From Streptococcus mitis (lineage in GTDB: Bacteria > Bacillota > Bacilli > Lactobacillales > Streptococcaceae): 64,000 nt of DNA. Below, in pieces: positions 1 through 8,797 of this stretch. The first letter of the stretch is position 1. Each line of letters opens with the position of its first letter. The stretch is taken from positions 1 through 64,000 of the forward strand of contig NZ_NCVK01000060.1 in NCBI RefSeq assembly GCF_002096845.1, in the 5' to 3' direction. The position numbers and the translations under genes are program-made. The notes under the pieces are model-generated. The model was given only the letters and a program-made list of their open reading frames with translations. It did no database searches and was not told the origin of the DNA.

Positions 1-1
1 G

Positions 2-1300
2 GGTGAAAACAATACACCAATCACTGTCACAATTGGCGACAATGGTTCAGGTGAAGTACCAAATGACAAGCTTCCTAAGAAAGATGTCCCAGGAACAGGA
101 ACAGTAACCGAACCGAACAAGAAACCATCACAACCAGTGGATGTAACAACCCCAGCTAAAGTAACTCCAACCGTAGAGTTGGAACAAGATCCTAAGACTG
201 GTGATGTTACAGTGATACCGAAGAAACCAGATGGCTCAATCTACCCACCAGGAACAGTAGTAGAAATTCCAGGTAAAGGTGACAAGCCAATCACAGTAAC
301 AATAGGAGAAGATGGAAAAGGTAAAGTACCAAACAGTGAATTACCAGACGGTAAGGTACCAGGAACAGCTAAGATTACTGAACCAGGAAAACCAGCTGTG
401 GAAGTTCCAGTAGAAACTCCAGCTAAGGTAACACCAGCAACACCAACAACTGAAACACCAAGTGAGATTGAAATCACACGCAAACCAAATGGTGATGCAG
501 TTGTAACGCCTAAGAAACCAGATGGTTCAACATACCCATCAGGCAGCAAGGTAGTGATTCCAGGTGAAAACAATACACCAATCACTGTCACAATTGGCGA
601 CAATGGTTCAGGTGAAGTACCAAATGACAAGCTTCCTAAGAAAGATGTCCCAGGAAAAGGAACGGTAACCGAACCGAACAAGAAACCATCACAACCAGTA
701 GATGTAACAACACCAGCTCGTAAGACACCAACAGTAGATGTTGAACAAGATCCTAAGACAGGTGACGTTACAGTAACACCGAAGAAACCAGATGGCTCAA
801 CATTCCCACCAGGAACTACGGTAGAAATTCCAGGTAAAGATGGTAAGCTAATCCCAGTCACAATCGGTGAAAACGGTAAAGGTAAAGTACCAAACAGTGA
901 CTTACCAGACGGTAAGGTACCAGGAACAGCTAAGATTACTGAACCAGGAAAACCAGCTGTAGAAGTTCCAGTAGAAACTCCAGCTAAGGTAACACCAGCA
1001 ACACCAACAGATACAATTCCAGTTGCACCAGTGACACCTGATACACCAGTCAAACCTGACACTAATGGAGGTTCTGGTCAAGATACACCTGCACCAGCTA
1101 CTCCAACTCCAAATGCAGTTACGCCGAATGCAGATAAGGTAGATACTAAGACTGCTGTTGATAATGGAGCTAAGTCAAATGATTCTCAAAATGTATTGCC
1201 AAATACAGGAACAGAATCAAATGCGACTCTTGCATCTCTAGGACTTCTTGGACTATTGAGTGGATTTGGACTTGTAGCTCGCAAGAAAAAAGAAGACTAA
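2..1300 (+). CDS. LPxTG cell-wall-anchored repeat surface protein (5' end outside window)
   Basis: This is the C-terminal 432 residues of a larger surface protein; the frame is open from the window edge, so the true start lies upstream. Two kinds of about 93-residue module alternate, A (around PTVELEQDPKTGDVTV) and B (around EITRKPNGDAVVTPKKPDG). They share PKKPDGS and PITVTIG cores and form a 561-bp (187-residue) super-repeat: bases 2-165 recur at 563-726. A Pro/Thr-rich wall-spanning stretch follows, then LPNTG (about 1196-1210), a hydrophobic helix and a Lys-rich tail, the standard sortase A anchor. The protein is therefore displayed on the peptidoglycan, with the repeats acting as a stalk. 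The ligand-binding part is not in the window and I cannot name the protein. Anchor and repeats are seen directly; adhesin function is inference. Confidence 0.93.
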   Translation, partial: GENNTPITVTIGDNGSGEVPNDKLPKKDVPGTGTVTEPNKKPSQPVDVTTPAKVTPTVELEQDPKTGDVTVIPKKPDGSIYPPGTVVEIPGKGDKPITVTIGEDGKGKVPNSELPDGKVPGTAKITEPGKPAVEVPVETPAKVTPATPTTETPSEIEITRKPNGDAVVTPKKPDGSTYPSGSKVVIPGENNTPITVTIGDNGSGEVPNDKLPKKDVPGKGTVTEPNKKPSQPVDVTTPARKTPTVDVEQDPKTGDVTVTPKKPDGSTFPPGTTVEIPGKDGKLIPVTIGENGKGKVPNSDLPDGKVPGTAKITEPGKPAVEVPVETPAKVTPATPTDTIPVAPVTPDTPVKPDTNGGSGQDTPAPATPTPNAVTPNADKVDTKTAVDNGAKSNDSQNVLPNTGTESNATLASLGLLGLLSGFGLVARKKKED

Positions 1301-1403
1301 AAATTTAGTCAAATGAACATTCATTCTTTTGTATTGTAAAGACAAACTAGATTGGTTCTGGGAATCGTGTTAGTCATAAAATACAAAGAATGATTATATA
1401 AAG

Positions 1404-1459
1404 AAAGCGAACAATGCTAGGATTTTGTTAAACGGAATTCTGAGTATTGTTCGCTTTTT
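1404..1459 (+). terminator. Hairpin terminator-like structure before hemW
   Basis: A perfect 12-bp inverted repeat (AAAGCGAACAAT at 1404-1415, ATTGTTCGCTTT at 1446-1457) closes a 30-nt loop and ends in a T run. It probably ends the surface-protein transcript. The T run runs directly into the hemW promoter. Confidence 0.7.
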
Positions 1460-1460
1460 G

Positions 1461-1469
1461 TGGTATAAT
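1461..1469 (+). promoter_or_regulatory. Extended -10 promoter of hemW
   Basis: TGgTATAAT, a perfect extended -10, ends only 6 nt before the ATG at 1476, so transcription should begin at or next to the start codon. There is no ribosome-binding site in that gap, so a leaderless mRNA is predicted. Confidence 0.7.
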
Positions 1470-1475
1470 AAGACT

Positions 1476-2606
1476 ATGCAGAACAAACCAACGTCAGCCT
1501 ATGTGCACATCCCATTTTGTACCCAGATTTGTTATTATTGTGATTTTTCGAAAGTTTTTATCAAGAATCAGCCGGTAGATAGTTATTTGGAACATCTGTT
1601 AGAAGAGTTTCAATCTTATGATATTCAAAAGTTGAGAACCCTCTATATAGGTGGTGGAACACCAACAGCCCTGTCAGCTTCGCAACTGGAAGTGTTATTG
1701 GATGGATTGACTAAAAACTTGGACTTGTCTGTCTTAGAGGAGTTGACCATTGAAGCCAATCCAGGTGACTTGGATGCGGATAAGATTGCTGTTTTGAAGA
1801 ACTCAGCTGTCAATCGTGTTTCGCTAGGTGTGCAGACCTTTGATGATAAGATGCTGAAAAAGATTGGGCGCAGTCATTTGGAGAAGGATATTTATGAAAA
1901 TATCGACCGTCTGAAACTGGCTGGTTTTGACAATATCTCTATTGATTTGATTTATGCACTGCCTGGTCAGACCATGGAGCAGGTCAAGGAAAATGTGGCT
2001 AAGGCCATTTGGCTGGACATTCCCCATATGAGTTTGTATAGCTTGATTTTGGAAAATCATACGGTCTTTATGAACCGTATGCGACGAGGGAAATTGCCTC
2101 TGCCTAAGGAGGAATTGGAAGCTGAGATGTTTGAATATATCATCGCAGAGCTGGAGCGAGCAGGTTTTGAACATTATGAGATTTCCAATTTCTCAAAGCC
2201 TGGTTTTGAAAGTCGCCACAATCTCATGTACTGGGACAATGCTGAATACTATGGCATCGGTGCTGGAGCATCTGGCTATGTCAATGGTATTCGCTATAAA
2301 AATCATGGTCCCATTCGTCATTATCTTAATGCGGTTGAGGAAGGCAATGCTCGTATCACAGAAGAGCACCTGAGTCAAAAGGAGCAAATGGAAGAGGAAA
2401 TGTTCTTGGGCCTCCGTAAGAAATCAGGAGTCTCCATGGCGCGATTTGAAGAAAAATTTGGACGGTCTTTTGATGGACTTTATGGAGAAATTGTCAAGGA
2501 CTTGGTTCAACAAGGTCTCATACAAATAGAGAATGACCGAGTTCGCATGACAAAAAGAGGTCTCTTTTTGGGAGACACCGTAGCAGAACGATTTATTTTG
2601 GAGTAG
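1476..2606 (+). CDS. hemW: HemW-type radical SAM protein (heme chaperone family)
   Basis: The 376-residue product carries the radical-SAM cluster motif CTQICYYC near residue 17 (CxxxCxxC, as in HemN/HemW), the GGGTPT motif and the HNLMYW motif linked to heme binding in HemW. It was long annotated as oxygen-independent coproporphyrinogen III oxidase; HemW proteins are now seen as heme chaperones. I chose ATG 1476 (MQNKPTSAYVHIPF), which matches the family N-terminus; the in-frame ATG at 1425 lies upstream of the promoter and inside the hairpin. The thioesterase gene follows after only 1-4 nt, so the two are cotranscribed. Mitis-group streptococci lack most heme biosynthesis, so its client is unclear. 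Confidence 0.92.
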   Translation: MQNKPTSAYVHIPFCTQICYYCDFSKVFIKNQPVDSYLEHLLEEFQSYDIQKLRTLYIGGGTPTALSASQLEVLLDGLTKNLDLSVLEELTIEANPGDLDADKIAVLKNSAVNRVSLGVQTFDDKMLKKIGRSHLEKDIYENIDRLKLAGFDNISIDLIYALPGQTMEQVKENVAKAIWLDIPHMSLYSLILENHTVFMNRMRRGKLPLPKEELEAEMFEYIIAELERAGFEHYEISNFSKPGFESRHNLMYWDNAEYYGIGAGASGYVNGIRYKNHGPIRHYLNAVEEGNARITEEHLSQKEQMEEEMFLGLRKKSGVSMARFEEKFGRSFDGLYGEIVKDLVQQGLIQIENDRVRMTKRGLFLGDTVAERFILE

Positions 2607-2610
2607 GATG

Positions 2611-3348
2611 ATGGGCTTAACTTATCAAATGAAAATGAAAATTCCTTTTGATATGGCTGATATGAACGGTCATATCAAGCTTCCAGATGTGATTTTGCTT
2701 TCCCTGCAAGTTTCAGGGATGCAGTCGATTGAACTGGGTGTTAGTGATAAGGCCATTTTGGAAAACTATAATCTGGTCTGGATTATCACAGATTATGATA
2801 TTGAGGTGGCTCGTTTGCCTCGTTTTGCGGAAGAAATCACCATCGAAACGGAAGCTTTGAGCTACAATCGACTCTTTTGTTACCGTCGCTTTACCATTTA
2901 TGATGAAGCAGGTCAGGAACTCATCCACATGATGGCGACCTTTGTTCTCATGGATCGCGACAGTCGAAAAGTCCATGCTGTCGAACCAGAGATTGTGGCT
3001 CCTTACCAGTCTGAATTTAATAAAAAGCTCATCCGTGGACCAAAGTATGAGTCCTTGGAAGAGCCGATCAGCAAGGATTACCATGTTCGTTTTTATGACT
3101 TGGATATGAATGGCCATGTCAATAACAGTAAATACTTGGACTGGATTTTTGAGGTCATGGGAGCGGACTTTTTGACCCAATATATTCCCAAGAAAATCAA
3201 CCTCAAGTATGTCAAGGAAGTTCGACCAGGTGGGGTGATTACATCGGCTGTTGAACGGTCTGGACTGGAAAGCAAGCATGAAATTACAAGCGACGGGGCT
3301 ACCAATGCACAGGCTATTATCACTTGGCAAGAAATAAAAAAGGATTAG
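2611..3348 (+). CDS. Acyl-ACP thioesterase
   Basis: The product (about 245 residues) has two hot-dog halves typical of the FatA/FatB-like acyl-ACP thioesterase family (PF01643). The N-terminal half contains FDMADMNGHIKL and the C-terminal half DLDMNGHVNNSKYLDW, the Asn/His-containing signature repeated in both halves. It would release fatty acids from acyl carrier protein in the cytosol. ATG 2608 and ATG 2611 are both possible; 2611 has the better spacing from GGAG at 2600-2603. It lies between hemW and a HAD phosphatase with almost no gaps, which indicates one operon. Its physiological acyl chain length cannot be read from the sequence. Confidence 0.9.
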   Translation: MGLTYQMKMKIPFDMADMNGHIKLPDVILLSLQVSGMQSIELGVSDKAILENYNLVWIITDYDIEVARLPRFAEEITIETEALSYNRLFCYRRFTIYDEAGQELIHMMATFVLMDRDSRKVHAVEPEIVAPYQSEFNKKLIRGPKYESLEEPISKDYHVRFYDLDMNGHVNNSKYLDWIFEVMGADFLTQYIPKKINLKYVKEVRPGGVITSAVERSGLESKHEITSDGATNAQAIITWQEIKKD

Positions 3349-3358
3349 GGAGAAATAG

Positions 3359-4132
3359 ATGAAATATAAAGGCTATTTAATTGATTTAGATGGAACCATT
3401 TATAAGGGGAAAGACCGAATTCCGGCAGGAGAGGCTTTTGTCCATGAATTGCAAAAGCGGGACATTCCCTATCTCTTTGTGACCAACAATACAACCCGCA
3501 CTCCAGAGAGTGTTCAGGAGATGTTGGCTCAGAATTTTAATATCGATACGCCTCTATCGACTGTCTACACAGCGACTTTGGCGACTATCGACTATATGAA
3601 CGACTTGGGGCTTGAAAAGACGGTCTATGTTATCGGAGAAACCGGGCTCAAGGAAGCCATTAAGGCGGCTGGATATGTCGAAGACAAGGAAAATCCAGCC
3701 TATGTAGTAGTAGGACTGGACTGGCAAGTCGACTATGAAAAATTTGCGACAGCAACTCTTGCTATCCAAAAGGGTGCCCACTTTATCGGAACCAACCCTG
3801 ACCTCAACATTCCGACAGAACGCGGTCTTTTGCCAGGTGCTGGTTCACTGATTACCCTTCTTGAAGTGGCAACACGAGTGAAGCCTGTTTATATTGGGAA
3901 ACCAAATGCCATCATTATGGACAAGGCGGTTGAGCACTTAGGTTTGGAACGTGAAGAATTAATCATGGTTGGGGACAATTATTTGACTGATATTCGAGCA
4001 GGGATTGACAATAGCATTCCAACGCTCTTGGTGACGACAGGTTTTACCAAGGCAGAAGAAGTGGCAGACCTGCCAATCGCACCGACTCATGTGGTTTCTA
4101 GCCTTGCGGAGTGGAACTTTGATGAAAACTAA
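3359..4132 (+). CDS. HAD-IIA sugar phosphatase (NagD family)
   Basis: This 257-residue protein starts with the HAD motif [11 protein letters not shown] (both Asp present), then the NNTT motif II, the GKPN loop containing the motif III Lys, and GDNYLTDI (motif IV acidic residues). This order, with a C2 cap between motifs II and III, is the NagD / p-nitrophenyl-phosphatase type of HAD-IIA (TIGR01457-like). It is a cytosolic phosphatase of broad or unknown substrate. An AGGGAG site sits just before the ATG. The downstream gene begins inside its last codons (11-bp overlap), indicating translational coupling. Confidence 0.88.
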   Translation: MKYKGYLIDLDGTIYKGKDRIPAGEAFVHELQKRDIPYLFVTNNTTRTPESVQEMLAQNFNIDTPLSTVYTATLATIDYMNDLGLEKTVYVIGETGLKEAIKAAGYVEDKENPAYVVVGLDWQVDYEKFATATLAIQKGAHFIGTNPDLNIPTERGLLPGAGSLITLLEVATRVKPVYIGKPNAIIMDKAVEHLGLEREELIMVGDNYLTDIRAGIDNSIPTLLVTTGFTKAEEVADLPIAPTHVVSSLAEWNFDEN

Positions 4133-4739
4133 ACTGACCTTTTGGAGCTCTATGCTCTTTCTCCTCTCTCTTTCTATCCTTCTGACCATTTATTTGGCTT
4201 GGATTTTTTATCCGCTGGAAATTCAGTGGTTAAGTTTAACGGATAGGGTCTATTTAAAACCCGAAACCATTCAATATAACTTTCATATCTTGATGGATTA
4301 CCTGACCAATCCATTTAGCCAAGTCTTAGAGATGCCAGATTTTCGTTCGTCAGCAGCTGGTCTGCACCACTTTGCGGTTGTGAAAAATCTCTTTCATCTA
4401 GTTCAATTTATTGCCCTTGTGACACTACCAAGCTTCTATTTCTTTGCCAATAAGATTGTGAAAAAGGGATTTTTATCTCTATTCAGTAAGGGGCTTTTGA
4501 CTCTAGTAGTCTTGCCTGTGCTGATTGGGCTTGGGGGAGTGTTGATTGGTTTTGACCAATTCTTTACTCTTTTCCATCAAATTCTCTTTGTGGGAGATGA
4601 TACCTGGCTTTTTGATCCAGCCAAGGATCCAGTGATTCTGATTTTGCCAGAGACCTTCTTCCTTCATGCCTTCCTCCTCTTTTTTGCCCTCTATGAGAGC
4701 TTCTTTGGCTATCTGTATCTGAAAAGTCGTAGGAAGTGA
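4122..4739 (+). CDS. TIGR01906-type integral membrane protein of unknown function
   Basis: The 205-residue product begins MKTKLTFW, is mostly hydrophobic and has about four to five predicted membrane spans. The length and the pairing with a NagD-like phosphatase match the streptococcal/lactobacillal TIGR01906 family. I chose ATG 4122 rather than the upstream in-frame ATG 4089 because the protein then opens with a charged end and a membrane segment. It overlaps the phosphatase by 11 bp. No catalytic motif is recognisable, so no function is proposed. Confidence 0.75.
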   Translation: MKTKLTFWSSMLFLLSLSILLTIYLAWIFYPLEIQWLSLTDRVYLKPETIQYNFHILMDYLTNPFSQVLEMPDFRSSAAGLHHFAVVKNLFHLVQFIALVTLPSFYFFANKIVKKGFLSLFSKGLLTLVVLPVLIGLGGVLIGFDQFFTLFHQILFVGDDTWLFDPAKDPVILILPETFFLHAFLLFFALYESFFGYLYLKSRRK

Positions 4740-4843
4740 AACGAAAGATGTTCTTATTTTACATGTATAAATTAGGTATGTAATTCGAAACTATCGTTAA
4801 GATTGAATTAACTAATTCAGAAATGTATTAATCGTTCGCAAAC

Positions 4844-4876
4844 AGTCTATTTTTCTTGAAAAAATAGGCTTTTTTT
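4844..4876 (+). terminator. Rho-independent terminator of the hemW operon
   Basis: AGTCTATTTTT pairs with AAAAATAGGCT (one G-T pair) and is followed by seven T residues. It separates the hemW operon from spxA. Confidence 0.7.
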
Positions 4877-4910
4877 CTAAAAATCCCTAGTCAAGCGCTT
4901 TATTTTTTTG

Positions 4911-4916
4911 TATAAT
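4911..4916 (+). promoter_or_regulatory. -10 box of the spxA promoter
   Basis: TATAAT lies about 35 nt before the spxA ATG, leaving room for a normal leader with GAAGAG before the start. The -35 is weak (TAGTCA at about 4888-4893). The same TAGTCA hexamer occurs upstream of pstS at 7705-7710. Confidence 0.55.
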
Positions 4917-4950
4917 AGAATTAGCAAAGTATAGATAAGAAGAGAAAAGC

Positions 4951-5352
4951 ATGATTACACTATTTCTATCACCGAGCTGTACTTCATGTCGTAAGGCAAA
5001 GGCCTGGTTAGAAAAACATAAGGTGCCCTTTGAGGAGCACAATATTATGACCAGTCCTTTAACAAGAAAAGAATTGCAACACATCCTTTCCTTGACCGAA
5101 AATGGTACTGATGACATCATTTCAACTCGTTCAAAAATTTTTCAAAAATTAGATATTGATGTAGAAAGTATTTCGGTATCAGAATTGCTTCATTTGATTG
5201 AGCAGTATCCTAGTCTTTTGCGTCGTCCCATTATTATCGATGCCAAACGCATGCAAATCGGCTTTAATGAAGATGAGATTCGTGCTTTTCTCCCTCGTAG
5301 TTACCGTAAGCAAGAACTAAAAGAAGCAAGAATGAGAGCTGGTATTAGTTAA
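4951..5352 (+). CDS. spxA: Spx-family transcriptional regulator
   Basis: The 133-residue protein has the thioredoxin-like ArsC/Spx fold signature, with the redox-switch CTSC (CxxC) at residues 10-13 and the RRPIIID segment near residue 90. Length and sequence are close to Bacillus Spx. Spx proteins bind the RNA polymerase alpha C-terminal domain and redirect transcription under thiol or envelope stress; they are degraded by ClpXP. Streptococci usually carry two Spx paralogs and I cannot tell with certainty which this is. It is the first gene of a tightly packed operon: the next ATG overlaps its stop codon by one base. Confidence 0.9.
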   Translation: MITLFLSPSCTSCRKAKAWLEKHKVPFEEHNIMTSPLTRKELQHILSLTENGTDDIISTRSKIFQKLDIDVESISVSELLHLIEQYPSLLRRPIIIDAKRMQIGFNEDEIRAFLPRSYRKQELKEARMRAGIS

Positions 5353-5630
5353 TGAACAAACAGTATAGTTACCCACTAGATTTGTCGTGGAGCACTGAAG
5401 AACTTGCTTCAGTGCTTTCTTTTTTTAATGATGTTGAAGCTGCCTATGAAGGCAAGGTAGAGGCTAGAAAGCTACTGGACTCCTATAAGGGATTCAAGTT
5501 GGTTGTGCCAAGCAAGAGTGAAGAGAAACGTTTGGGACGAGAATTTGAAACAGTGAGTGGTTATTCGCTTTACCGAGCAGTTCAGGCGGCTAAGGAAAAA
5601 GGGGAAGGAAAGATTTCTCTTGGAAAGTAA
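5352..5630 (+). CDS. UPF0223 family protein
   Basis: The 92-residue, highly charged protein without membrane segments matches the UPF0223 family (PF05256) in length and in the [11 protein letters not shown] opening. Its ATG shares one base with the spxA stop, and the next gene starts inside its final codons. Function is unknown. The fixed spxA-UPF0223-phosphatase order may mean a shared stress role, but that is inference. Confidence 0.8.
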   Translation: MNKQYSYPLDLSWSTEELASVLSFFNDVEAAYEGKVEARKLLDSYKGFKLVVPSKSEEKRLGREFETVSGYSLYRAVQAAKEKGEGKISLGK

Positions 5631-6393
5631 GTTTGAATTTGCTAAAGAGCTAATTAAGAAAGCAGGCCAGTACATCCTTGACCATATGCAGGAAGACTTG
5701 TGTGTTGAGACCAAGACCTCTCCAACAGATTTGGTGACCAGACTGGACAAGGAAGTTCAGGAACTATTGGTTGGTGAGATTTTGTCCCGTTATCCTGAGG
5801 ATAAGATTTGTGCTGAAGAAGGTTGTCTGCGAGCCTCGGTTCAAGAGGGCAAGGTTTGGGTCATTGATCCCATTGATGGGACCAATAATTTTGTAGCCCA
5901 GCAGGAAGATTTTGCTGTCATGATGGCTTATTTTGAGAATGGTCAAGGGCAATTTAGCCTAATTTATGATGTGGTCAAAGGGGATTGTTATCACGGTGGT
6001 GGTAAGTTTCCAGTTTGTCTAAATGATAAGCCCCTAGCTCCCTTTAAAGCAAAACCACTTGGAGATTTTCTCATTGCAGGGAATAGTGGTATGCTGGAAA
6101 CCAATGAATGGGGCTTGGCTGATTTGGGTCGAGCGGTCCTCGGTGTTCGTGTCTATGGGAGTGCGGCCATTAGTTTTGCCAAGATTTTGTCAGGGCGTTT
6201 GTTGACCTATGTCACCTATCTGCAACCATGGGATTATGCTGCGGCTAGTATTTTAGGGGAAAGTCTGGGCTATCGGGTTGTGACCCTATCTGGTCAACCG
6301 CTTGATTTTCAAACCAGACAGCCGGTCATGATGCTACCTCTTGAGATGCAGGAGGAAATTCAGTCCTATATTTACGAAAGGAAAAGAACTTAA
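5620..6393 (+). CDS. suhB: Inositol monophosphatase family protein
   Basis: The product of about 257 residues carries the complete metal-binding set of the lithium-sensitive phosphatase superfamily: [13 protein letters not shown] and [11 protein letters not shown]. It would hydrolyse a small phosphomonoester in the cytosol; the true substrate in streptococci is not established. I chose TTG 5620 because AAGGAAAG lies 8-9 nt upstream and the family N-terminus ([10 protein letters not shown]) begins there. The ATG at 5557 would add 21 unrelated residues read from inside UPF0223. It overlaps UPF0223 by 11 bp and is followed directly by rsmF. Confidence 0.87.
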   Translation: MESKFEFAKELIKKAGQYILDHMQEDLCVETKTSPTDLVTRLDKEVQELLVGEILSRYPEDKICAEEGCLRASVQEGKVWVIDPIDGTNNFVAQQEDFAVMMAYFENGQGQFSLIYDVVKGDCYHGGGKFPVCLNDKPLAPFKAKPLGDFLIAGNSGMLETNEWGLADLGRAVLGVRVYGSAAISFAKILSGRLLTYVTYLQPWDYAAASILGESLGYRVVTLSGQPLDFQTRQPVMMLPLEMQEEIQSYIYERKRT

Positions 6394-7698
6394 ATGCAAC
6401 TTCCAGAAGGATTTGTTGAAAAATATGAAGAGATACTAGGAGATGAGGCAAGAGATTTTCTTGCCTCTTTTGAGGAGGAAGCGGTTTCGGCTTTTCGGGT
6501 CAATCCTTTAAAAGAAGCGCCAGTTTCCTTTTCTGATGCCATTCCTCAAACTCCTTGGGGCCACTATGGGAAGGTTTCAGGGAAATCGCCTGAGCATGCT
6601 ACTGGTTTGGTTTATTCGCAAGAACCCGCTGCCCAGATGGTTGCTCAGGTAGCTCAGCCCAGTCCTGGTATGAAGGTCTTGGATTTGGCTGCTGCACCGG
6701 GTGGCAAATCAACTCAGCTGGCAGCCTATCTAGCAGGGGAGGGTCTCCTTGTTTCCAATGAAATTTCAAGCAAACGGGCCAAGATTTTGGTAGAAAACAT
6801 GGAGCGTTTTGGAGCGACAAATGTTGTGGTGACCAATGAATCTGCTGACCGCTTGGCCAAAGTTTTTAAGGGCTATTTTGACCTCATTGTCCTTGATGCC
6901 CCTTGCTCTGGTGAAGGGATGTTCCGTAAGCAACCAGATGCTATGGACTATTGGAGCTTAGATTATCCAAGTCAATGCGCTAACTTGCAAAAAGAAATTC
7001 TGGAAGATGCAGTAACCATGCTAGCTGAAGGTGGTCGCTTGGTTTATTCAACCTGTACCTGGGCACCTGAGGAAAACGAAGAGATTGTCAATTGGTTGCT
7101 GGAAGAGTATGATTTTGATTTGCTGCAAGTAGAGCATATCAATGGAATGGTAGCTGGTATTGACTTGCCAGAAACGGCTCGTATGTACCCTCATCATTTT
7201 AAGGGAGAGGGTCAGTTTGTCGCACATTTACAATTTAAAGGTGAAAATCCAGCCCCTAAATTTAAGACAAGTAAGAGCAATCTCAGCCGAGAACAAGTTA
7301 CTTTGTGGCAGGAATTTGCCCAAAAACATTTGAAGGACAATCTAAGGGGAATCTTGCAGACTTTTGGTGACCAACTCTATCTCCTGCCAGAACTTTTGCC
7401 AGATTTAGGAAAACTCAAGATTGCTCGGAATGGACTGCATCTAGGGACCTTTAAGAAGAAACGCTTTGAGCCTAGTTTTGCTCTTGGTCTAGCCTTGAAA
7501 CCAAGTCAGGTCAAGCAGTCGGTTGAAATTGACCAAGAGGAATTTGTAAAGTATGTGGCTGGAGAAACTGTTCAGCTGGCAGAAAGTCTGCCAAATGGTT
7601 GGTACCAAGTTTTGGTTCAAGGCAATGGGTTGGGCTTTGCTAAGGTGACGGGAAATGTTTTGAAAAATTATTTTCCAAAAGGCCTCAGATTCAAGTGA
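6394..7698 (+). CDS. rsmF: 16S rRNA (cytosine-C5) methyltransferase RsmF-like
   Basis: The 434-residue protein has the SAM-binding motif LDLAAAPGGKS near residue 95, motif IV DAPCSGEGMF with a catalytic Cys, and motif VI STCTWAPEENE with the second Cys, all diagnostic of NOL1/NOP2/Sun m5C methyltransferases. The C-terminal 130 residues resemble the RsmF/YebU extension with a PUA-like part. It modifies rRNA during ribosome assembly. The ATG directly follows the preceding stop codon, so it is cotranscribed with the Spx operon. The exact target base cannot be told from the sequence. Confidence 0.9.
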   Translation: MQLPEGFVEKYEEILGDEARDFLASFEEEAVSAFRVNPLKEAPVSFSDAIPQTPWGHYGKVSGKSPEHATGLVYSQEPAAQMVAQVAQPSPGMKVLDLAAAPGGKSTQLAAYLAGEGLLVSNEISSKRAKILVENMERFGATNVVVTNESADRLAKVFKGYFDLIVLDAPCSGEGMFRKQPDAMDYWSLDYPSQCANLQKEILEDAVTMLAEGGRLVYSTCTWAPEENEEIVNWLLEEYDFDLLQVEHINGMVAGIDLPETARMYPHHFKGEGQFVAHLQFKGENPAPKFKTSKSNLSREQVTLWQEFAQKHLKDNLRGILQTFGDQLYLLPELLPDLGKLKIARNGLHLGTFKKKRFEPSFALGLALKPSQVKQSVEIDQEEFVKYVAGETVQLAESLPNGWYQVLVQGNGLGFAKVTGNVLKNYFPKGLRFK

Positions 7699-7724
7699 AA
7701 ATGCTAGTCAAAGTAGCTTGTCTA

Positions 7725-7733
7725 TGTTATAGT
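7725..7733 (+). promoter_or_regulatory. Extended -10 promoter of the pst operon
   Basis: TGtTATAGT lies 185 bp upstream of pstS, with TAGTCA as a weak -35 at 7705-7710 (17-bp spacer). The long 5' leader that follows has no clear terminator. A weak -35 fits an activator-dependent promoter, as expected for a phosphate-starvation operon, but I see no convincing Pho box. Confidence 0.5.
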
Positions 7734-7918
7734 GGAAGTATGGATTTTTTTCAAATTGTCTTTCATTTTAAGTCAAAATTGGTAGAGAAGGCAACTGAGC
7801 AAATTTCTAGTAAAACCAAGCTAGCAACGTCAGTTGGCTCCCAATTTTCAAAAGAAAAACATAAATAAATAGTTGAAAAAATTCACAGCATTCACCATTA
7901 TTTTCAAGGAGAAAAACA

Positions 7919-8797
7919 GTGAAAAAAAGGAAAAAACTCGCTCTATCCCTTGCAGCTCTCTTGCTGGCAGGTTCTTTGGTGGGATGTGCTAGCTGGATTG
8001 ATCGTGGAGAATCCATGACAGCTGTTGGTTCAACGGCTCTTCAGCCTTTGGTCGAAGCAGCAGCAGATGAATTCGGCTCTATGCACGTTGGAAAAACAGT
8101 CAACGTCCAAGGTGGAGGATCTGGTACAGGTTTGTCTCAGGTTCAGTCTGGAGCTGTTGATGTAGGAAATTCAGACGTATTCGCTGAGGAAAAAGACGGT
8201 ATCAACGCCTCCGCTCTAGTGGACCATAAGGTAGCCGTAGCGGGCTTGGCAGTGATTGTAAACAAGGAAGTTGACGTTGAAAATCTGACAACAGAACAAC
8301 TCCGTAGCATCTTCACAGGTCAAGTAACCAACTGGAAAGAAGTCGGTGGGAAAGACCTAGCCATTTCCATTATCAACCGCGCGGCAAGTTCTGGTTCGCG
8401 TGCAACCTTTGATAGTGTTGTCATGGATGGTCAATCTGCCGTGCAGAGTCAAGAACAGGATTCAAATGGGATGGTCAAAAACATTGTTTCCCAGACACCA
8501 GGAGCCATTTCTTACCTAGCCTTTGCCTATGTAGATGACTCAGTTAAACGCATGAAGTTGAATGGCTATGAGCCGATTGCAGAAAATGTTACAAGCAATA
8601 ACTGGCCTTTGTGGTCTTATGAACACATGTACACCCTAGGTAAGCCCAATGAATTGGTGGCAGAATTTCTCAACTTTGTCCTCTCAGATGAAGCGCAAAG
8701 TGGAATCGTTAAGGGAATGGGCTATATTTCTGTCAAGGAAATGAAGGTTGAAAAAGATGCTGTAGGAACGGTGACAGCACTAGAAGGGAGTCACTAA
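7919..8797 (+). CDS. pstS: Phosphate ABC transporter, phosphate-binding lipoprotein
   Basis: The 292-residue product starts at GTG 7919 behind AAGGAG. It has a lipoprotein signal ending in LVGC (Cys at about residue 23), so it is lipid-anchored outside the membrane. GSTALQPL near residue 40, [10 protein letters not shown] near 63 and SSGSRATFD near 160 are the phosphate-binding loops of PstS. It delivers phosphate to PstC/PstA. The pstC ATG overlaps the stop codon (TAATG), indicating coupled translation in a six-gene operon. Confidence 0.95.
   Translation: MKKRKKLALSLAALLLAGSLVGCASWIDRGESMTAVGSTALQPLVEAAADEFGSMHVGKTVNVQGGGSGTGLSQVQSGAVDVGNSDVFAEEKDGINASALVDHKVAVAGLAVIVNKEVDVENLTTEQLRSIFTGQVTNWKEVGGKDLAISIINRAASSGSRATFDSVVMDGQSAVQSQEQDSNGMVKNIVSQTPGAISYLAFAYVDDSVKRMKLNGYEPIAENVTSNNWPLWSYEHMYTLGKPNELVAEFLNFVLSDEAQSGIVKGMGYISVKEMKVEKDAVGTVTALEGSH

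Noticed and set aside
241-1062. Long open frame on the minus strand opposite the surface-protein repeats
   Set aside because: It is the mirror of a repetitive, codon-biased coding sequence. The product is low-complexity Val/Gly/Ser-rich and has no ribosome-binding site.
1318-1397. Loose inverted repeat ATTCATTCTTTTGTATT / AATACAAAGAATGATTA after the surface-protein gene
   Set aside because: It has a wide loop, AT-only pairing and a mismatch; it may help termination but is too weak to call.
7881-7900. TTCACA-GCA-TTCACC as a Pho box before pstS
   Set aside because: The 9-bp period does not fit the 11-bp period of PhoB/PhoP boxes, and it lies beside the ribosome-binding site, far downstream of the promoter.
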